Shown here: one piece after another, positions 20,401 to 29,156 of the stretch | Position numbering within the stretch: the stretch's first letter is position 1 | Layout: each line of letters starts with the position of its first letter | NCBI RefSeq assembly: GCF_003589595.1 | Contig: NW_020653945.1 | Coordinates: 6,272,631-6,336,630, forward strand | Direction of reading: 5' to 3' | Source of the DNA: Hyposmocoma kahamanoa | Taxonomy: Eukaryota > Arthropoda > Insecta > Lepidoptera > Cosmopterigidae | Length of the DNA stretch: 64,000 nt | Notes under the pieces: model-generated | Told to the model about the DNA's origin: nothing | Databases searched by the model: none | The model's input: the letters and a program-made list of their open reading frames with translations, nothing else | Position numbers and translations under genes: made by a program

Positions 20401-23306
20401 AATTTTATCAAAGTTATGTATTTGTATTTTGGCTTACAGTCTGTTTCTGGAAGGTTTGTAAATTATTCCAGCGTGCCTTTTAGGTTATGTCACGACTCGA
20501 GCATCCGCAATTAATATCAGCATCGATGAATATTATAATTTATGCACATTATTCGCGGATGCAGATGCGGATGCTGATATTCGCAATAACCCTGATTGAA
20601 ACTATTGGATTTAATAGAATAAAAAAATTATGAACTTCTAAATCAATTAATTCTCTTGTTAAAGTCCCATATTCAAAATAACTTCAGAGACTAAAATTGT
20701 TCTTTGTTATTTGTTATAGATGAATGCTTTGTAGCATTATCTTCGTACGAATACAAAAATCGAAATAGAAAAGTGAAATTCTGCGAATTGCCTGTATCGT
20801 GCAAGAATGTTTTGAAGACTGGTACAGATGTTGGATTTGCTCTATCTCACAGGTAAACAAATGGCTCAACTCACACTGGCGCAGAGTGGAAGTGTCGCGA
20901 CGCGTCATGTTTTTCGCCTATAGCATATTCATCTCTATTTTCCCATCATTAAGGTACAAATTTGTGTTATGCAAACATGGAGTCGCGTGTCGACACTTGG
21001 TTAAAGTCGAGCGAGTGAACTTGAGCGCAGTGAGGCGTCAGACGCCGACCAAACTGTGATCCGGGCTTACTAATGCTGGCGTCGACGTGCGTTGCTAGGC
21101 GTTCTAGTTGAAAAACAGGACGCGACACGGGACGCTTTGACTCTGTGCCAGTGTGAGTTGAGCCTATGGGGTAAAAAACAGAATATTTTTCAAATTCGCG
21201 GGAAATTAAAAAAAATCTTGTTTTGCCTTACTGATTAGTTCTGGATTAACTGCACTAAGTTTCATTCATTTACTAGTATCAGCAAATTGCGTCATTAGAT
21301 AATAATGCGTAAATAACCCTAAAAGATACGTCATATCGTAGGTGTTTTGTAGAAATGCCGAAAGCGCCATTTCGAAATATTTTTCAGGGGAGCATGTTTC
21401 AGGTTTTGACGATTGTTTAAAGTATTTACGGCCTGTTATAAAATTCAATTTTTGTTTTAATTAAGCTTAAGTTTTAAAATAGGACGGAAATATTTTAGTA
21501 TAGTCGTGACAAACTAAAACTTGAAAAAACCCCCTCCCTTAAAAAATTTTTCGAAACTTTTTCTGCGAAACACCGTCGATATATCGTGGCTAAATCTAAT
21601 CAGTTACTGACCATAGCATAATTTTTCACTCCCAGAATGGATATGGTTAGATGGTTTAGACTAAATTTATAACCATAGCATAATGAACTTTATGTCAATT
21701 GTGCAATGTATAAACTAGATACGAGCCAAAAAATAGGTCGCTCATCTTTCGGAGAACTCTCGGTCAGTCTCGGGAATTCCCGTAGATACCGTATCGTATC
21801 GAGTTTGCGCGTTATGAAATTGACTAAGGTTATAAACAATTTCGCTACAAAAGTTCCGCGGCAATGTAAATAGAGCCTTAGTAATGTAAAATACCTACGA
21901 GTATACGCTGAAACTCTAATTAGAATGTCTACGATCTTACGTTAGTCTCACCCACACACCGGCCGCAACTTTGACCATACTTTGACAATGTCGTCCAACC
22001 ATCTCGCTATAAGACGTCACACGTTTCTACAACCATTTCTTGGCCACCATTCGGTTACTCCATCTGTTATCACCACGTCTCACAATATGTCTTGCCCAGC
22101 TCGATTTTAAATCCGTTATCCGATTTTCTTTGTCCCGTACCGTAGTTCGTTTTCGGATTCCAGAATTCGGAACTCGATCTATAAGTTTGGTGCCAAACAT
22201 GACTCGCTTAGTCGCTTATGTCTGTGCAAATAAAGTTGGTTTTAACTTCCATTCTGCTTCCGTTTCAGGATTTTATTCCTAGCCGCAGCTCGCCTTGGAG
22301 TGGGTTGCTTTTTATTGGGGAAGTTACAGGACGATGTTTTAAAAGGGAAGCTGTGTCGGGAGGCCTACGACGAAGGACGGTACATTGCTATGAACGGTTA
22401 CGATTTTATTGGCCTAATGATGGAATATGGTGAGTCATTAGTTTGAAGTTTTATTAAAAAACTTGAATAAAAAAAATAATTATAATTTATTCTAATATTT
22501 TTAATTTACCCTATCTAGTTTCGAGCTTTTCTTGAACAATTTTGTCAATGTCTAATCAATCATGGGTCATTTACACTTTGATTTATATCATGTTTAACTA
22601 CTTAACATTACTATGTAAGTCTATTTCAGCTCTAGAACAATACAAAATAATAGTTTGTATAGCCACAGCATTATATTCAAAATTAAACAGATTTAAATAT
22701 ATCGATATTTAAATATGTTTAATATTGAATATAAATGTTATAAATGTTGATATAAACGATAAAATATTTCTTTCCAATTTTGCGCTTGCGGTTGTCGTAA
22801 AATGTGATTTTTTTGTCTTATATTAAGTATTCGTAGCCTAAATATAGTTTGATAGCTTAAAAAAAGTATCTTGTGGAGAAATAAATGTCTTTTATTAATT
22901 TCTATTTCTTTTATTATATTTTACACTTTGGATAATTTGTCGCTGTAAAGTGTTTTTTTTTCGCTAAAATTAATACCTACTCTAATTTCGTCTTTTTTCA
23001 GTTGCTGTATGTTCTATGTTGGGCCATACGGAGTTTCTTCGACGTGACTGGCTAGAAGAAAGCATACGTCATCAAACTACGGCTGGATGCTTCAACGATC
23101 CTTCTAATGCTATAGATAAAGACGTGTCTCATGAAATGGAACGCCCCTGCGACATGCACGTGACGGGCGTAAGTGTAGCCGCCATCACCTCCGCTGTCAG
23201 GTGGATACTGGAGACTGACTATTTTTCGGATAACACTATATATGAGGATAAGAAAATGCCCTTACTACCTTTCCTAAGACGGGATTATTTAATAAATTCG
23301 GATTAA
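14285..23306 (+). CDS. C16orf89-like: C16orf89/UPF0764-family gene, copy 2 (complete, six exons)
   Basis: Exons 14285-14498, 15837 is not used; the joined set is 14285-14498, 15827-15982, 18946-19128, 20720-20852, 22269-22429 and 23002-23306 (1152 nt, 383 residues plus stop). All introns are GT-AG with phases 1,1,1,2,1. Residues 1-22 have a basic start and a hydrophobic core (KYLFLFILSG), a likely signal peptide. NST and NTT sequons lie near residues 25 and 54. Residues 185-229 hold a Cys cluster ending GFALSH, residues 229-282 hold LCREAYDEGRYIAM, and residues 283-383 hold CSMLG, RRDWLEE, TTAGCF, CDMHVTGVSVAAI and VRWILE. This order and about 360-400 residue length fit the UPF0764/C16orf89 family. 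The start is the first ATG before the signal segment. It is the second of three tandem copies and is closest to copy 1. Function in insects is unknown to me. Confidence 0.87.
14617..14868 (+). repeat. Family A dispersed repeat
   Basis: It begins GTGACGGGACAAACAAGTCG and ends CGGCAGAAATAGCAGGAATA with GGTAAGG. It lies in copy 2 intron 1, 120 bp after exon 1, on the same strand as the gene. Confidence 0.85.
15344..15665 (+). mobile_element. Non-LTR retrotransposon C-terminal remnant
   Basis: It encodes LQSLEHRRKVVCLSVVHKIN, ELHVLIPLSPFHYRGSRRR and FDTKRYASTFVWRMATEWN, the RT-downstream tail also seen antisense at 32705-33040 and 40085-40270 and, more distantly, at 4083-4370. It stops at 15602-15604. 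It is in copy 2 intron 1, and the 5' part is missing. Confidence 0.8.
15827..15982 (+). CDS. Copy 2 exon 2
   Basis: The acceptor is CTTTAACAG and the donor GTAAGT follows ACGA. The length of 156 nt is phase 1 on both sides. It encodes NLKSITRNNENFVHVPLDVN, QRIDALTYIYN and IKFLSKKSRT. It is poorly conserved. The assignment rests on exact phase fit, good splice sites and the matching RIIKKLDHIDDIYY pattern in copy 3 exon 2. Confidence 0.72.
16025..17340 (+). mobile_element. Non-LTR retrotransposon with reverse transcriptase, broken
   Basis: RT pieces appear in order: KVIPLFKSG, NFRPISILPTLSEMFE and QFGFTRGNSTTDA (16098-16385), HHKTLVRKLRHYGV, MGVPQGLILGPFLFLVYIND and VLFADDTSLLFK (16455-16751, the FADD box), then VVFLDVTLDAKLQWGPHISK, LSKRLNSAVYAIKKIRK and MSYGILLWGN (16855-17244). 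Stops and frameshifts separate the pieces and a hairpin interrupts it at 16894-16925. It lies in copy 2 intron 2, same strand. Clade within CR1/Jockey-like not resolved; different from the 10085 element. Confidence 0.88.
16894..16925. repeat. Perfect palindrome in the RT remnant, 15-bp arms
   Basis: AATTTTTCGTTTCTA and its exact inverse are separated by 2 nt. The palindrome occupies the retroelement coding region between the NEK-like and VVFLDV segments. Confidence 0.85.
17346..17575. repeat. Large fold-back structure, ~105-bp arms
   Basis: The outer arms AATTTTGTATATCAACCGGA (from 17376) and their inverse (to 17554) match exactly over 25 bp. Inner arms 17426-17451 and 17480-17505 match exactly over 26 bp. 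The segments between them are inverted but diverged. The loop is about 28 nt. A related single arm occurs at 56960-57060, so one arm is an older repeat that was duplicated inverted. It is in copy 2 intron 2. Confidence 0.85.
17576..17880 (+). repeat. Family B dispersed repeat, long copy
   Basis: It includes CAACTTCTGCGTACTTGGAT, TTTACAAAGAGCAACCCCTA and GAGTTTCTTGCTCATTCTTC and ends GAAATAAAGATTATTTTGAT. Counterparts are at 6760-6890, 7278-7335 and 41650-41885; it may be the 3' trailer of a retroelement. Confidence 0.65.
18078..18256 (+). repeat. Family A dispersed repeat, truncated
   Basis: GTGACGGGACGAACAAGTCG through ACTGAACCCGTCACCCTGAG to CCAACACCCCTACCCTTCAA. The 3' third is missing. 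Copy 2 intron 2. Confidence 0.8.
18468..18780 (+). repeat. Family C dispersed repeat (AACCGACTTCAAA)
   Basis: It starts TTTTTAACCGACTTCAAATA and then GGTTCTCAATTCGACTG, and ends TTTTGAGGTCGATTTTTTTT. The same termini recur at 24337, 34410, 36560, 37590 and 47510. This repeat is very widespread in Lepidoptera in my experience; non-coding. Confidence 0.75.
18946..19128 (+). CDS. Copy 2 exon 3
   Basis: The acceptor is TATGTTACAG and the donor is TTGG/GTACGT. The length of 183 nt is phase 1 on both sides. It encodes NHLFENTTRWCNQLPSFHLL, then AEMYSDYKTY and IEKWEPTPVIL. It aligns residue by residue with copy 1 exon 1151-1336. Confidence 0.82.
19520..20230. other. GC-rich block of unknown origin in copy 2 intron 3
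   Basis: About 700 bp that is clearly richer in G+C than everything around it (for example GCGCGAGCACGCCCGCGCAG and CGGAGGGCTCGACCCGGACG). Short frames exist on both strands (19662-19925 + and 19973-20218 -), but stops break them and I recognise no protein. It could be the trailer or 5' region of a retroelement, or foreign DNA. Confidence 0.6.
20720..20852 (+). CDS. Copy 2 exon 4
   Basis: The acceptor is GTTATAG and the donor is CACAG/GTAAAC. The length of 133 nt goes from phase 1 to phase 2. It encodes DECFVALSSYEYKN, FCELPVSCKNVLKTG and VGFALSH. A MITE starts only 10 bp after the exon end (20863). Confidence 0.86.
20863..21164. mobile_element. MITE with GGCTCAACTCACACTGGC termini
   Basis: The left end GGCTCAACTCACACTGGCGC with AGAGT is inverted at the right end (ACTCTGTGCCAGTGTGAGTT with GAGCC), about 25 bp with one mismatch. 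Subterminal TCGCGACGCGTC and GACGCGACACGG are also roughly inverted. No transposase. It lies 10 bp after the end of copy 2 exon 4. Confidence 0.85.
21165..21949. other. Intronic DNA, no gene seen
   Basis: AT-rich with no recognisable coding segment. ACCATAGCATAAT occurs twice (about 21610 and 21672), a short local repeat. Confidence 0.55.
21950..22215 (-). mobile_element. RTE-like non-LTR 3' remnant, antisense
   Basis: The minus strand reads LIDRVPNSGIRKRTTVRDKE, then SSWARHIVRRGDNRWSNRMV, matching the NSEIRKRT...WAGHIARM.D.RW pattern near the end of RTE-type polyproteins. A stop follows. It ends about 55 bp before copy 2 exon 5. Confidence 0.75.
22269..22429 (+). CDS. Copy 2 exon 5
   Basis: The acceptor is CGTTTCAG and the donor is TATG/GTGAGT. 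The length of 161 nt goes from phase 2 to phase 1. It encodes ILFLAAARLGVGCFLLGKLQ and LCREAYDEGRYIAMNGYDF. The upstream intron ends in an antisense RTE remnant, so the true exon start is marked by the acceptor rather than by the open frame. Confidence 0.88.
23002..23306 (+). CDS. Copy 2 last exon
   Basis: The acceptor is TTTTTTCAG and the stop TAA is at 23304-23306. It encodes VAVCSMLGHTEFLRRDWLEE, TTAGCFNDP, CDMHVTGVSVAAI, VRWILETDY and a variable tail ending FLRRDYLINSD. The PFLRR string in the tail is shared with copy 1, evidence that copies 1 and 2 split after copy 3. Confidence 0.88.
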
Positions 23307-23384
23307 GACGAAAGCAATAATTTACTCCACCTGGGGTATATTTTCTAAAAAAAGTGCAGGCGTTATTGTGTGGAAATCCATTTG

Positions 23385-23390
23385 AATAAA
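23385..23390 (+). terminator. Poly(A) signal of copy 2
   Basis: AATAAA lies about 80 bp after the copy 2 stop, inside GAATAAAAATAAATTA, which offers two overlapping signals. Distance and position match the copy 1 arrangement. Confidence 0.5.
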
Positions 23391-24336
23391 AATAAATTAT
23401 TAATTATTAATAGAAGTAAATTATTTTGCTATTTCCCGAATCCAGTGACTGTTATATCGTGCAAAATAGCTGGGTTTGTATTGGATATTTTTTCCATGCA
23501 GTACATTCTACCACCTGTTTCTTCGGCGTCGACCTTTGAACAATCAATAACACCTTAGGATGCCTTGAAAAGAGGCAAAACACGTGTCGGGTATATTTGT
23601 GGTGGTGGTATTTGTGATTGTACATGCGCTTGTGTCATATATGTAATTAATTTTATGCGTGGAGAGGGTGGAAAAAGAACTATATGAAAAAATTCAATTT
23701 ATGAGTAGCATTTTGAACGATTTAATCTTCGCTGGGTTCGCGAAATAGCAAATTAATTTATTTCCATTTTTATTTTCGAAAAAAAAAATCAGCAACAAAT
23801 AGAACAAAAAGTAGCAACTAATTTTATATTAATGTGACCTATGTAAGGTGATAATATTATATACTTAATATTTAATAATAATTAATAATAAGTGTATTTG
23901 CAAAAATTATGTAGCTGAAATGAATAAACGCTATTACAATTTCTATCCAAAAGTGTCCGTAACTGCGTTCTCCTGATGTTTTTTAATAGCAATTAATAGG
24001 TTACGTTTTATAACTCGAGATCTCTCGCTGAAACTTTAGTAATAATAAAGTGTTTTGTTATGTTATGTAATAGTACATTATTGCAGACGCCAGGAAGTAA
24101 GGGATTAATGGACAAGTATGAGTTACAAGGACGAGCGCCAACGACGCCTTGTATTAATACGAGTCAAGTAATCCTCGTCCCCGCCGAGGCAAGTATAGTA
24201 TTTTTAAAGTAAAAAAATATTAATTAATTGACAATTGCTAAAAGACAATGAATGCTATTATTTTTCCAGGCACATTAATAATAGTCTGGTGAACTTCTGA
24301 TGATGAGTTTGAATGTGTATCTATTACTGTATTTTT
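23391..24336. other. Intergenic DNA after copy 2, no gene seen
   Basis: AT-rich; the short frames carry nothing recognisable. Confidence 0.55.
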
Positions 24337-24790
24337 AACCGACTTCAAAAAAGGAGGAGGTTCTCAATTCGACTGTATGTTTTTTTTGTATGTATGTTAC
24401 GCGATAACTCCGGTATTTGTGAACCGATTTTCATGATTCTTTTTTTGTTGGTAAGGGGGTACTTCCATAGTGGTCCCATTTCATTTTGAAGGAAATCATC
24501 CACCTCTAAGGGTGGCTGTTCACGCATGAAGATGAATTTTTTATAAATAGCGCCTATTTTTTCTTAAGGAGATTGCTCCTTAAGAAAATATAGGCGTGTA
24601 TTTTAATGGTTCATTTTGCTATTTCTCCAATTCAAGGCGTTTGTCTCTCAATATTCTTTGAGTAGTGAGGACCGATTTTTATAATCTCCAGTGTCAAGTC
24701 CAGTATAGTGGCGAATTTAAGGATATTTCAATAAAAATTAGTAAATAGATGTAATTCCACGTACTTTTGAGGTCGGTTTTTTTAGTACTC
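24337..24790 (+). repeat. Family C dispersed repeat, long copy
   Basis: TTTTTAACCGACTTCAAAAA then AGGAGGAGGTTCTCAATTCG at the left and CTTTTGAGGTCGGTTTTTTT at the right. A 21-bp-arm hairpin (24551-24596) sits inside it. Confidence 0.8.
24551..24596. repeat. Hairpin, 21-bp arms, 4-nt loop
   Basis: CGCCTATTTTTTCTTAAGGA plus G recurs inverted with one mismatch at 24576-24596. The very short loop fits a snap-back copy made inside a family C repeat. Confidence 0.85.
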
Positions 24791-25920
24791 TGTACTGAGA
24801 TTATCGTTATCGCTCCTGTCACTAGCACTCATTTTCGTGACCAAAATACACAAAAGACGAAAACGCAAAAGAATACCAAACACTTTAGTTTAATAGTACT
24901 ATAATTTTTCGTCCTTCGGGACAGGCTAAGGCATCTAATTAGCTATACTGACCTAGGTCTTAGGTTGTAATTTTTCTTCAATAGTTTTATTTTCTGATAT
25001 CTCTTCGCGGGAAATCAATGTATCTTTACGGTGGCCATTTTGAAACTCTCACTTTAGTATAAATGTTATCGCCATTTTCTTTTTTTTTTGGTAGGTAAGC
25101 GATACAGGTAGGTATTTTTAATTCTCGCAACTGAACACTGGGCAGTTGACTGTATGAGTTTTTCTTTTGCCTGTTCATTATTAGTAGGTAGATTTTAAAA
25201 ATTTAATAAAAAATTAAACTTAATAAAAAATTCATTCAATAAAATAATTTGTAAAACTTAATGTAGCGTAAATTGGAATGTTTTCTTTGTAAAATTAAAA
25301 ATAAGGTATTTAATTAATAACTATTGTAAGTATAGTGAAAAAATAGGGTGGTTTGCATCAATATTAGACATAACTGGTTGAAGACTGTACCACCTCAGTC
25401 AACCGTGACCTTGGGACCTGTAAAGGGCCCGAAACGTCGGTTTGTTTGAAAAAACAAATATACGCGATTTAAATCCGGAAAAATAGTTTCATTCCTATAG
25501 ATTTTAAAGTTTAGAGAAGTGGACAGTAACGGATTTTCATACTTACTTTGCAGGCCTTGGCCGGGAAGAAGACGCACGGTCCGTAAAGGACAAACTTTCC
25601 GTGTTCGTTTTTCGAAAGTAATGTTAACATCTCCGAGCATGTTTGAGAAAAAATAGTTTTATGTTGTGTTTTCATTTTCATCCACGTTTTACTGCTTTAA
25701 TTACGAATGTTTATAAACCGAAAATTCGTGTTAGCACTATAACATAAAATAAAAAAAAGCACAAAATTGGCCTTAGTTGTGAACTAAATGTGAATCAAAG
25801 GTTATTTCAGTTATGCTATTCAGTCGAATACCACTCTATTAAACTTACAAAATCACTAGATAAGTCCTTAGTAGAAGTAATTTTAACTAATTGCAATCAA
25901 ATAGGATTTTAGTAAGTAGT
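24791..25920. other. Intergenic DNA, no gene seen
   Basis: AT-rich, with a family D piece at about 25430-25505 (TTGTTTGAAAAAACAAATAT and ACGCGATTTAAATCCGG). Nothing coding is supported. Confidence 0.55.
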
Positions 25921-25930
25921 NNNNNNNNNN
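25921..25930. other. Assembly gap (10 N)
   Basis: Ten Ns of probably arbitrary length, so the distance between copies 2 and 3 is not exact. Confidence 0.99.
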
Positions 25931-25944
25931 AAAAAACTTAAGAG

Positions 25945-26020
25945 GTGCGAGCCCGAATTCGAACCCACGGCTTCTGCTTGAGAGACAGTAGGTCAAACCA
26001 TTAAGCTACCACGAATTTAC
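25945..26020 (-). mobile_element. tRNA-like SINE head
   Basis: The minus strand reads CGTGGTAGCTTAATGGTTTG (A-box-like) and GTGGGTTCGAATTCGGGCTC (B box), about 75 bp. The ends do not pair into a tRNA acceptor stem that I can see, so I read it as a SINE head, not a tRNA gene. It begins next to the gap and may be cut by it. Confidence 0.6.
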
Positions 26021-26156
26021 AACGATATATTTAAATAAATATTGAAGGGTATCTCTTTCTTATTATTTCATGTAATTCCAAACTTAAGTCCATAGAATTC
26101 AGTATCACCTAGGGCTATGTACTCATTTAGCTATTAATATAGTATATAGTCGAAGC

Positions 26157-26450
26157 AGCAGAGGTCCTTGTGAAAGAGTTGGTCCCGGGTAGTACTGCCA
26201 CCTTACCTATTTCTGCCGCCAAGCAGTAATGTGTTCACATTACTGTGTTCCGATTTTGAAGGGTAAGGGTGCTGGTGAAATTACAGGCACATGACTCACA
26301 TGAGACTTTTCTACTTATGTGTCAGGGTGACCGGCGCAGTGCCAGTGCCCCAAAGATCTTTGCGATTTAAAGATTTGAGTCGCACTGCAACTGTTATGAA
26401 CAGGCTTGGCGCTTACCACCAGGCGCACGACTTGTTGCTCCCGTCAGTAT
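26157..26450 (-). repeat. Family A dispersed repeat, near full length
   Basis: From GAGGTCCTTGTGAAAGAGTT through CTGCCACCTTACCTATTTCT to CAGGCGCACGACTTGTTGCT and CCCGTCA. It lies between copies 2 and 3. Confidence 0.85.
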
Positions 26451-26579
26451 CATAAAAAATCCAGTTTACACCAATTAAACTACGTGATTAACTATATATA
26501 GTTAAATAAAAATAACTAAATCTGGCGAATTACATTTCGATTTTTATGTAACGAAGCCTGTTGCTGTTTTATATTTTTG

Positions 26580-26900
26580 TTTATTAGGGCTCTCATCCCG
26601 GGAATCTCGGTCTAGAAAAATTCGAGACTCGACAATTTTTTGGCATATTTGAGATTCGAGATTGATGTTTTCGGTCTCGGGAAAATCGAGACTTTTGATA
26701 CTTACTATACTAAAATCAGTATCTTAATTGTAAATGGCCTCTGTTTCTTACGTAACAACTACAAAAATGAAAGAAATAACTTTTATTAATAACAAAAAAA
26801 TTTTGGTATTATTATTTGAGTTAATATAGAACTTAATTAAGAAGTCTCGTTTTTCTCGGGATTTTCGAGACAGCTCTGTGTCCCAATATTTTTCCCGTGA
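26580..26900. repeat. Repeat rich in TCTCGGGA / TCGAGAC motifs
   Basis: ATCCCGGGAATCTCGGTCTA at the left and TTCTCGGGATTTTCGAGACA at the right frame several ATCGAGAC-like motifs. I recognise the style of a dispersed insect repeat but cannot name it. Confidence 0.4.
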
Positions 26901-27186
26901 CGCGGAAATGCATCGAGATTGATAGCCAGTAAGGCTACCTAACGAAACTAATAATTAATTTAGTTTTTGAATGAATAAATTACTTAATTTATGTGTGTAA
27001 TCTAAACAATCACTTATTAAGTAATCATTGGTTTGGTGGACAAGTAGATTAGAATCAAATCTATTTTTTGGCTATGTAGCCAACCCTCTCTCACCAGGCA
27101 CATTCCTCGGTTGGCGTGGTCTGAAGCTTGAGACATTTGGTGGGCTGAAGTTTTGTTAACGAAACAAAAATATAAATAAGAAATAA

Positions 27187-27388
27187 ATAACGCACACACT
27201 CATAGTCCTGCGCTAGGAAGACTCTTTGTCGCTTGTGCCTTGGACACTCAGATAGACAAACACGAACTACACCCAGGCTTACGAGAGATATAAATGTAGG
27301 CCATACAAATATATCTCCCGGCCCGGGAATCGAAGCCGAACCTCTGCGTGGCCAACAAGTATGGTAACCTTTTGGCCACATAGGAAGT
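27187..27388 (-). mobile_element. tRNA-headed SINE (SINE-1)
   Basis: The minus strand starts ACTTCCTATGTGGCCAAAAG and has a B-box-like GGCTTCGATTCCC. The body ends AATAACGCACACACTCATAG on the plus strand. The head is degenerate. Confidence 0.8.
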
Positions 27389-28274
27389 CAGAATACAAAT
27401 GTCAAAGTACTTAGACCTATTTAACAAACGTTAAGACTAATTAAAATTAAATTTTTCGTAGTGAGCGTTTATTTGACACGAACATCTTCGTGTGCACCTG
27501 TTTGGAGATCGAAATGTTATAGTAAAATATGCTCCACTTATTTAGCATTTACATTTTAACTTAAATAAGCAAACAAATGTCAACTTCAAGCCATTAGGCT
27601 TGTCTTTGCTTTATGCGGTGGCCGCGCGTTTTATATATAAATTGCCTAGTAAATAGAATTCAGAGTCGCCATTAATGTACGTGAAAGCGTAGTAGCCGGA
27701 CGGTTAACTACCGCGTCGTGTAACTGGGCGCTTATGATATCAAATGACGGGCTAGCTTTCGGGAAACGCCGCCTGCAAGGTTTTCCATTCCTTTGAGGTA
27801 TTCATCGGTAATGCTCACATTACTGCTTGGCGGCAGAAATAGATAAGGTAGGTCTGAACTGGACGAATTCTTTCACAAGGAGCTCTACTGCTACCAAAGT
27901 TCAAACTTATAATGTACTTACTTATTATTTATTTAGCTTTGGCAATAACGCCTTCACCTAAAAATATAACAAATAATTAAGACACTAAAGACGTAATGTG
28001 CTTAAACTAAAAATTTTAAAACAAAAATCCGCCATTTTTATCTTCTCGTCACTTAACAAAATATGTAAACCACCCAATAGTCCTCCGTATCTGAATCATA
28101 GATATATGTATATATTTTTGAATTGAATTGAATTGAATTGAACGTTGAATAAGTAACTTTTTGGTATTCAATAATATAGTTTGTGTCTGACTGCATATAT
28201 ACCTAGTTCGGTCATTGACCATGAGTTCAATGTTTGATATTTTAATTATGTACCGAAAATGTTTTGTTTACTAG
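27389..28274. other. Intergenic DNA, no gene seen
   Basis: It holds a family A 3' fragment (27809-27896) and a (TTGAA)n microsatellite at about 28118-28143. Nothing else is supported. Confidence 0.55.
27809..27896 (+). repeat. Family A fragment (3' part)
   Basis: GTAATGCTCACATTACTGCT, GGCGGCAGAAATAGATAAGG and ACAAGGAGCTCTACTGCTAC: the last ~90 bp of the family. Confidence 0.8.
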
Positions 28275-28799
28275 CATCAAGTATATAACCAGAAATAGAG
28301 ACGAAATAAGGGCCATCCATCCCTGGCTACTCATCAGGCGAATGGACCTTATATTACTTCTAAATATCAACTCTCGCTTGCGCTGAAATCACAAATTAGA
28401 AAACTGAAATAGTACAGCGCTAACAACTCACCTGTGTGTATGTCTCCGTATATTCCAAAAATATTCTGTATTTATTGTAATAAAGATAATATCTCTACCA
28501 ATGGGGGCTGTTCCATTCGGTGGTGTGGGAAAAACAGCAAAACATCTAATTACTAAACAAACGGAATCACATTTCATCGGTAATTAAATATTAAGTAAAT
28601 ATGTAATTTCTCGTCCATTATAACAAAGCTCAAGTTAAACTGGTCGATTTGAAGTGAAACAATTGACAACACCCGTCAATTGTTTCGAATTATGGCTGGC
28701 CAATCGGAGTACAGTTGTCACAGTAATGATTTGGCAGAAAGTTTTCAAATAAATTAAATGACATTTCGTCTCTATTTCTGGTTATAAAGGTACTTGATG
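28275..28799. mobile_element. MITE with long inverted termini (CCAGAAATAGAGACG)
   Basis: TATAACCAGAAATAGAGACG with AAAT (28284-28307) is exactly inverted at 28763-28786. The outer CATCAAGTA and TACTTGATG also match inverted, so the termini are about 33 bp. The right part is homologous to 3140-3370 and 31185-31375; the left part is unrelated, so the element is chimeric or nested. It ends 165 bp before copy 3's start codon. Confidence 0.8.
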
Positions 28800-28963
28800 T
28801 TTCTAGTCCCCCATTAAACATTATATCAACACTGCTGTGTATTTCTTCTTTTGCTGGGTTCTATACTTAAATATCCAACCATTTTACCTGTCAAAAGTAT
28901 TTTTTTTTTAATTAGCCGAAGGACAACAAAACTTTTCAAATGAGGAATATGTGAAACATTAAA

Positions 28964-29156
28964 ATGAGTTTATGTATTAAAACCGTACTTGTAATTCTGA
29001 GTTTAAAAAGTATTAATCCTGTGAGCAGTACCTTAGTCGGCATAGAAGACCTCGATGACTTTTTAAATGCTTTGATTGGTGTCGTACAGCAAGCGGATGA
29101 TGATAAAGGTGCTGCAATTAAGCCTGGTTTCGTATTTGGTGCTTTTGTCGCAAATT
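28964..29156 (+). CDS. Copy 3 exon 1 (signal peptide)
   Basis: It begins at ATG 28964 and ends AATT/GTAAGA in phase 1. It encodes MSLCIKTVLVILSLKS, then IEDLDDFLNALIGVVQQAD and PGFVFGAFVAN. The second half has the acidic-Leu helix typical of the N-terminal part of this family. Confidence 0.85.

Noticed and set aside
28118..28143. Short direct repeats as a CRISPR-like array
   Set aside because: It is a plain (TTGAA)n microsatellite without spacers, in a eukaryotic genome.
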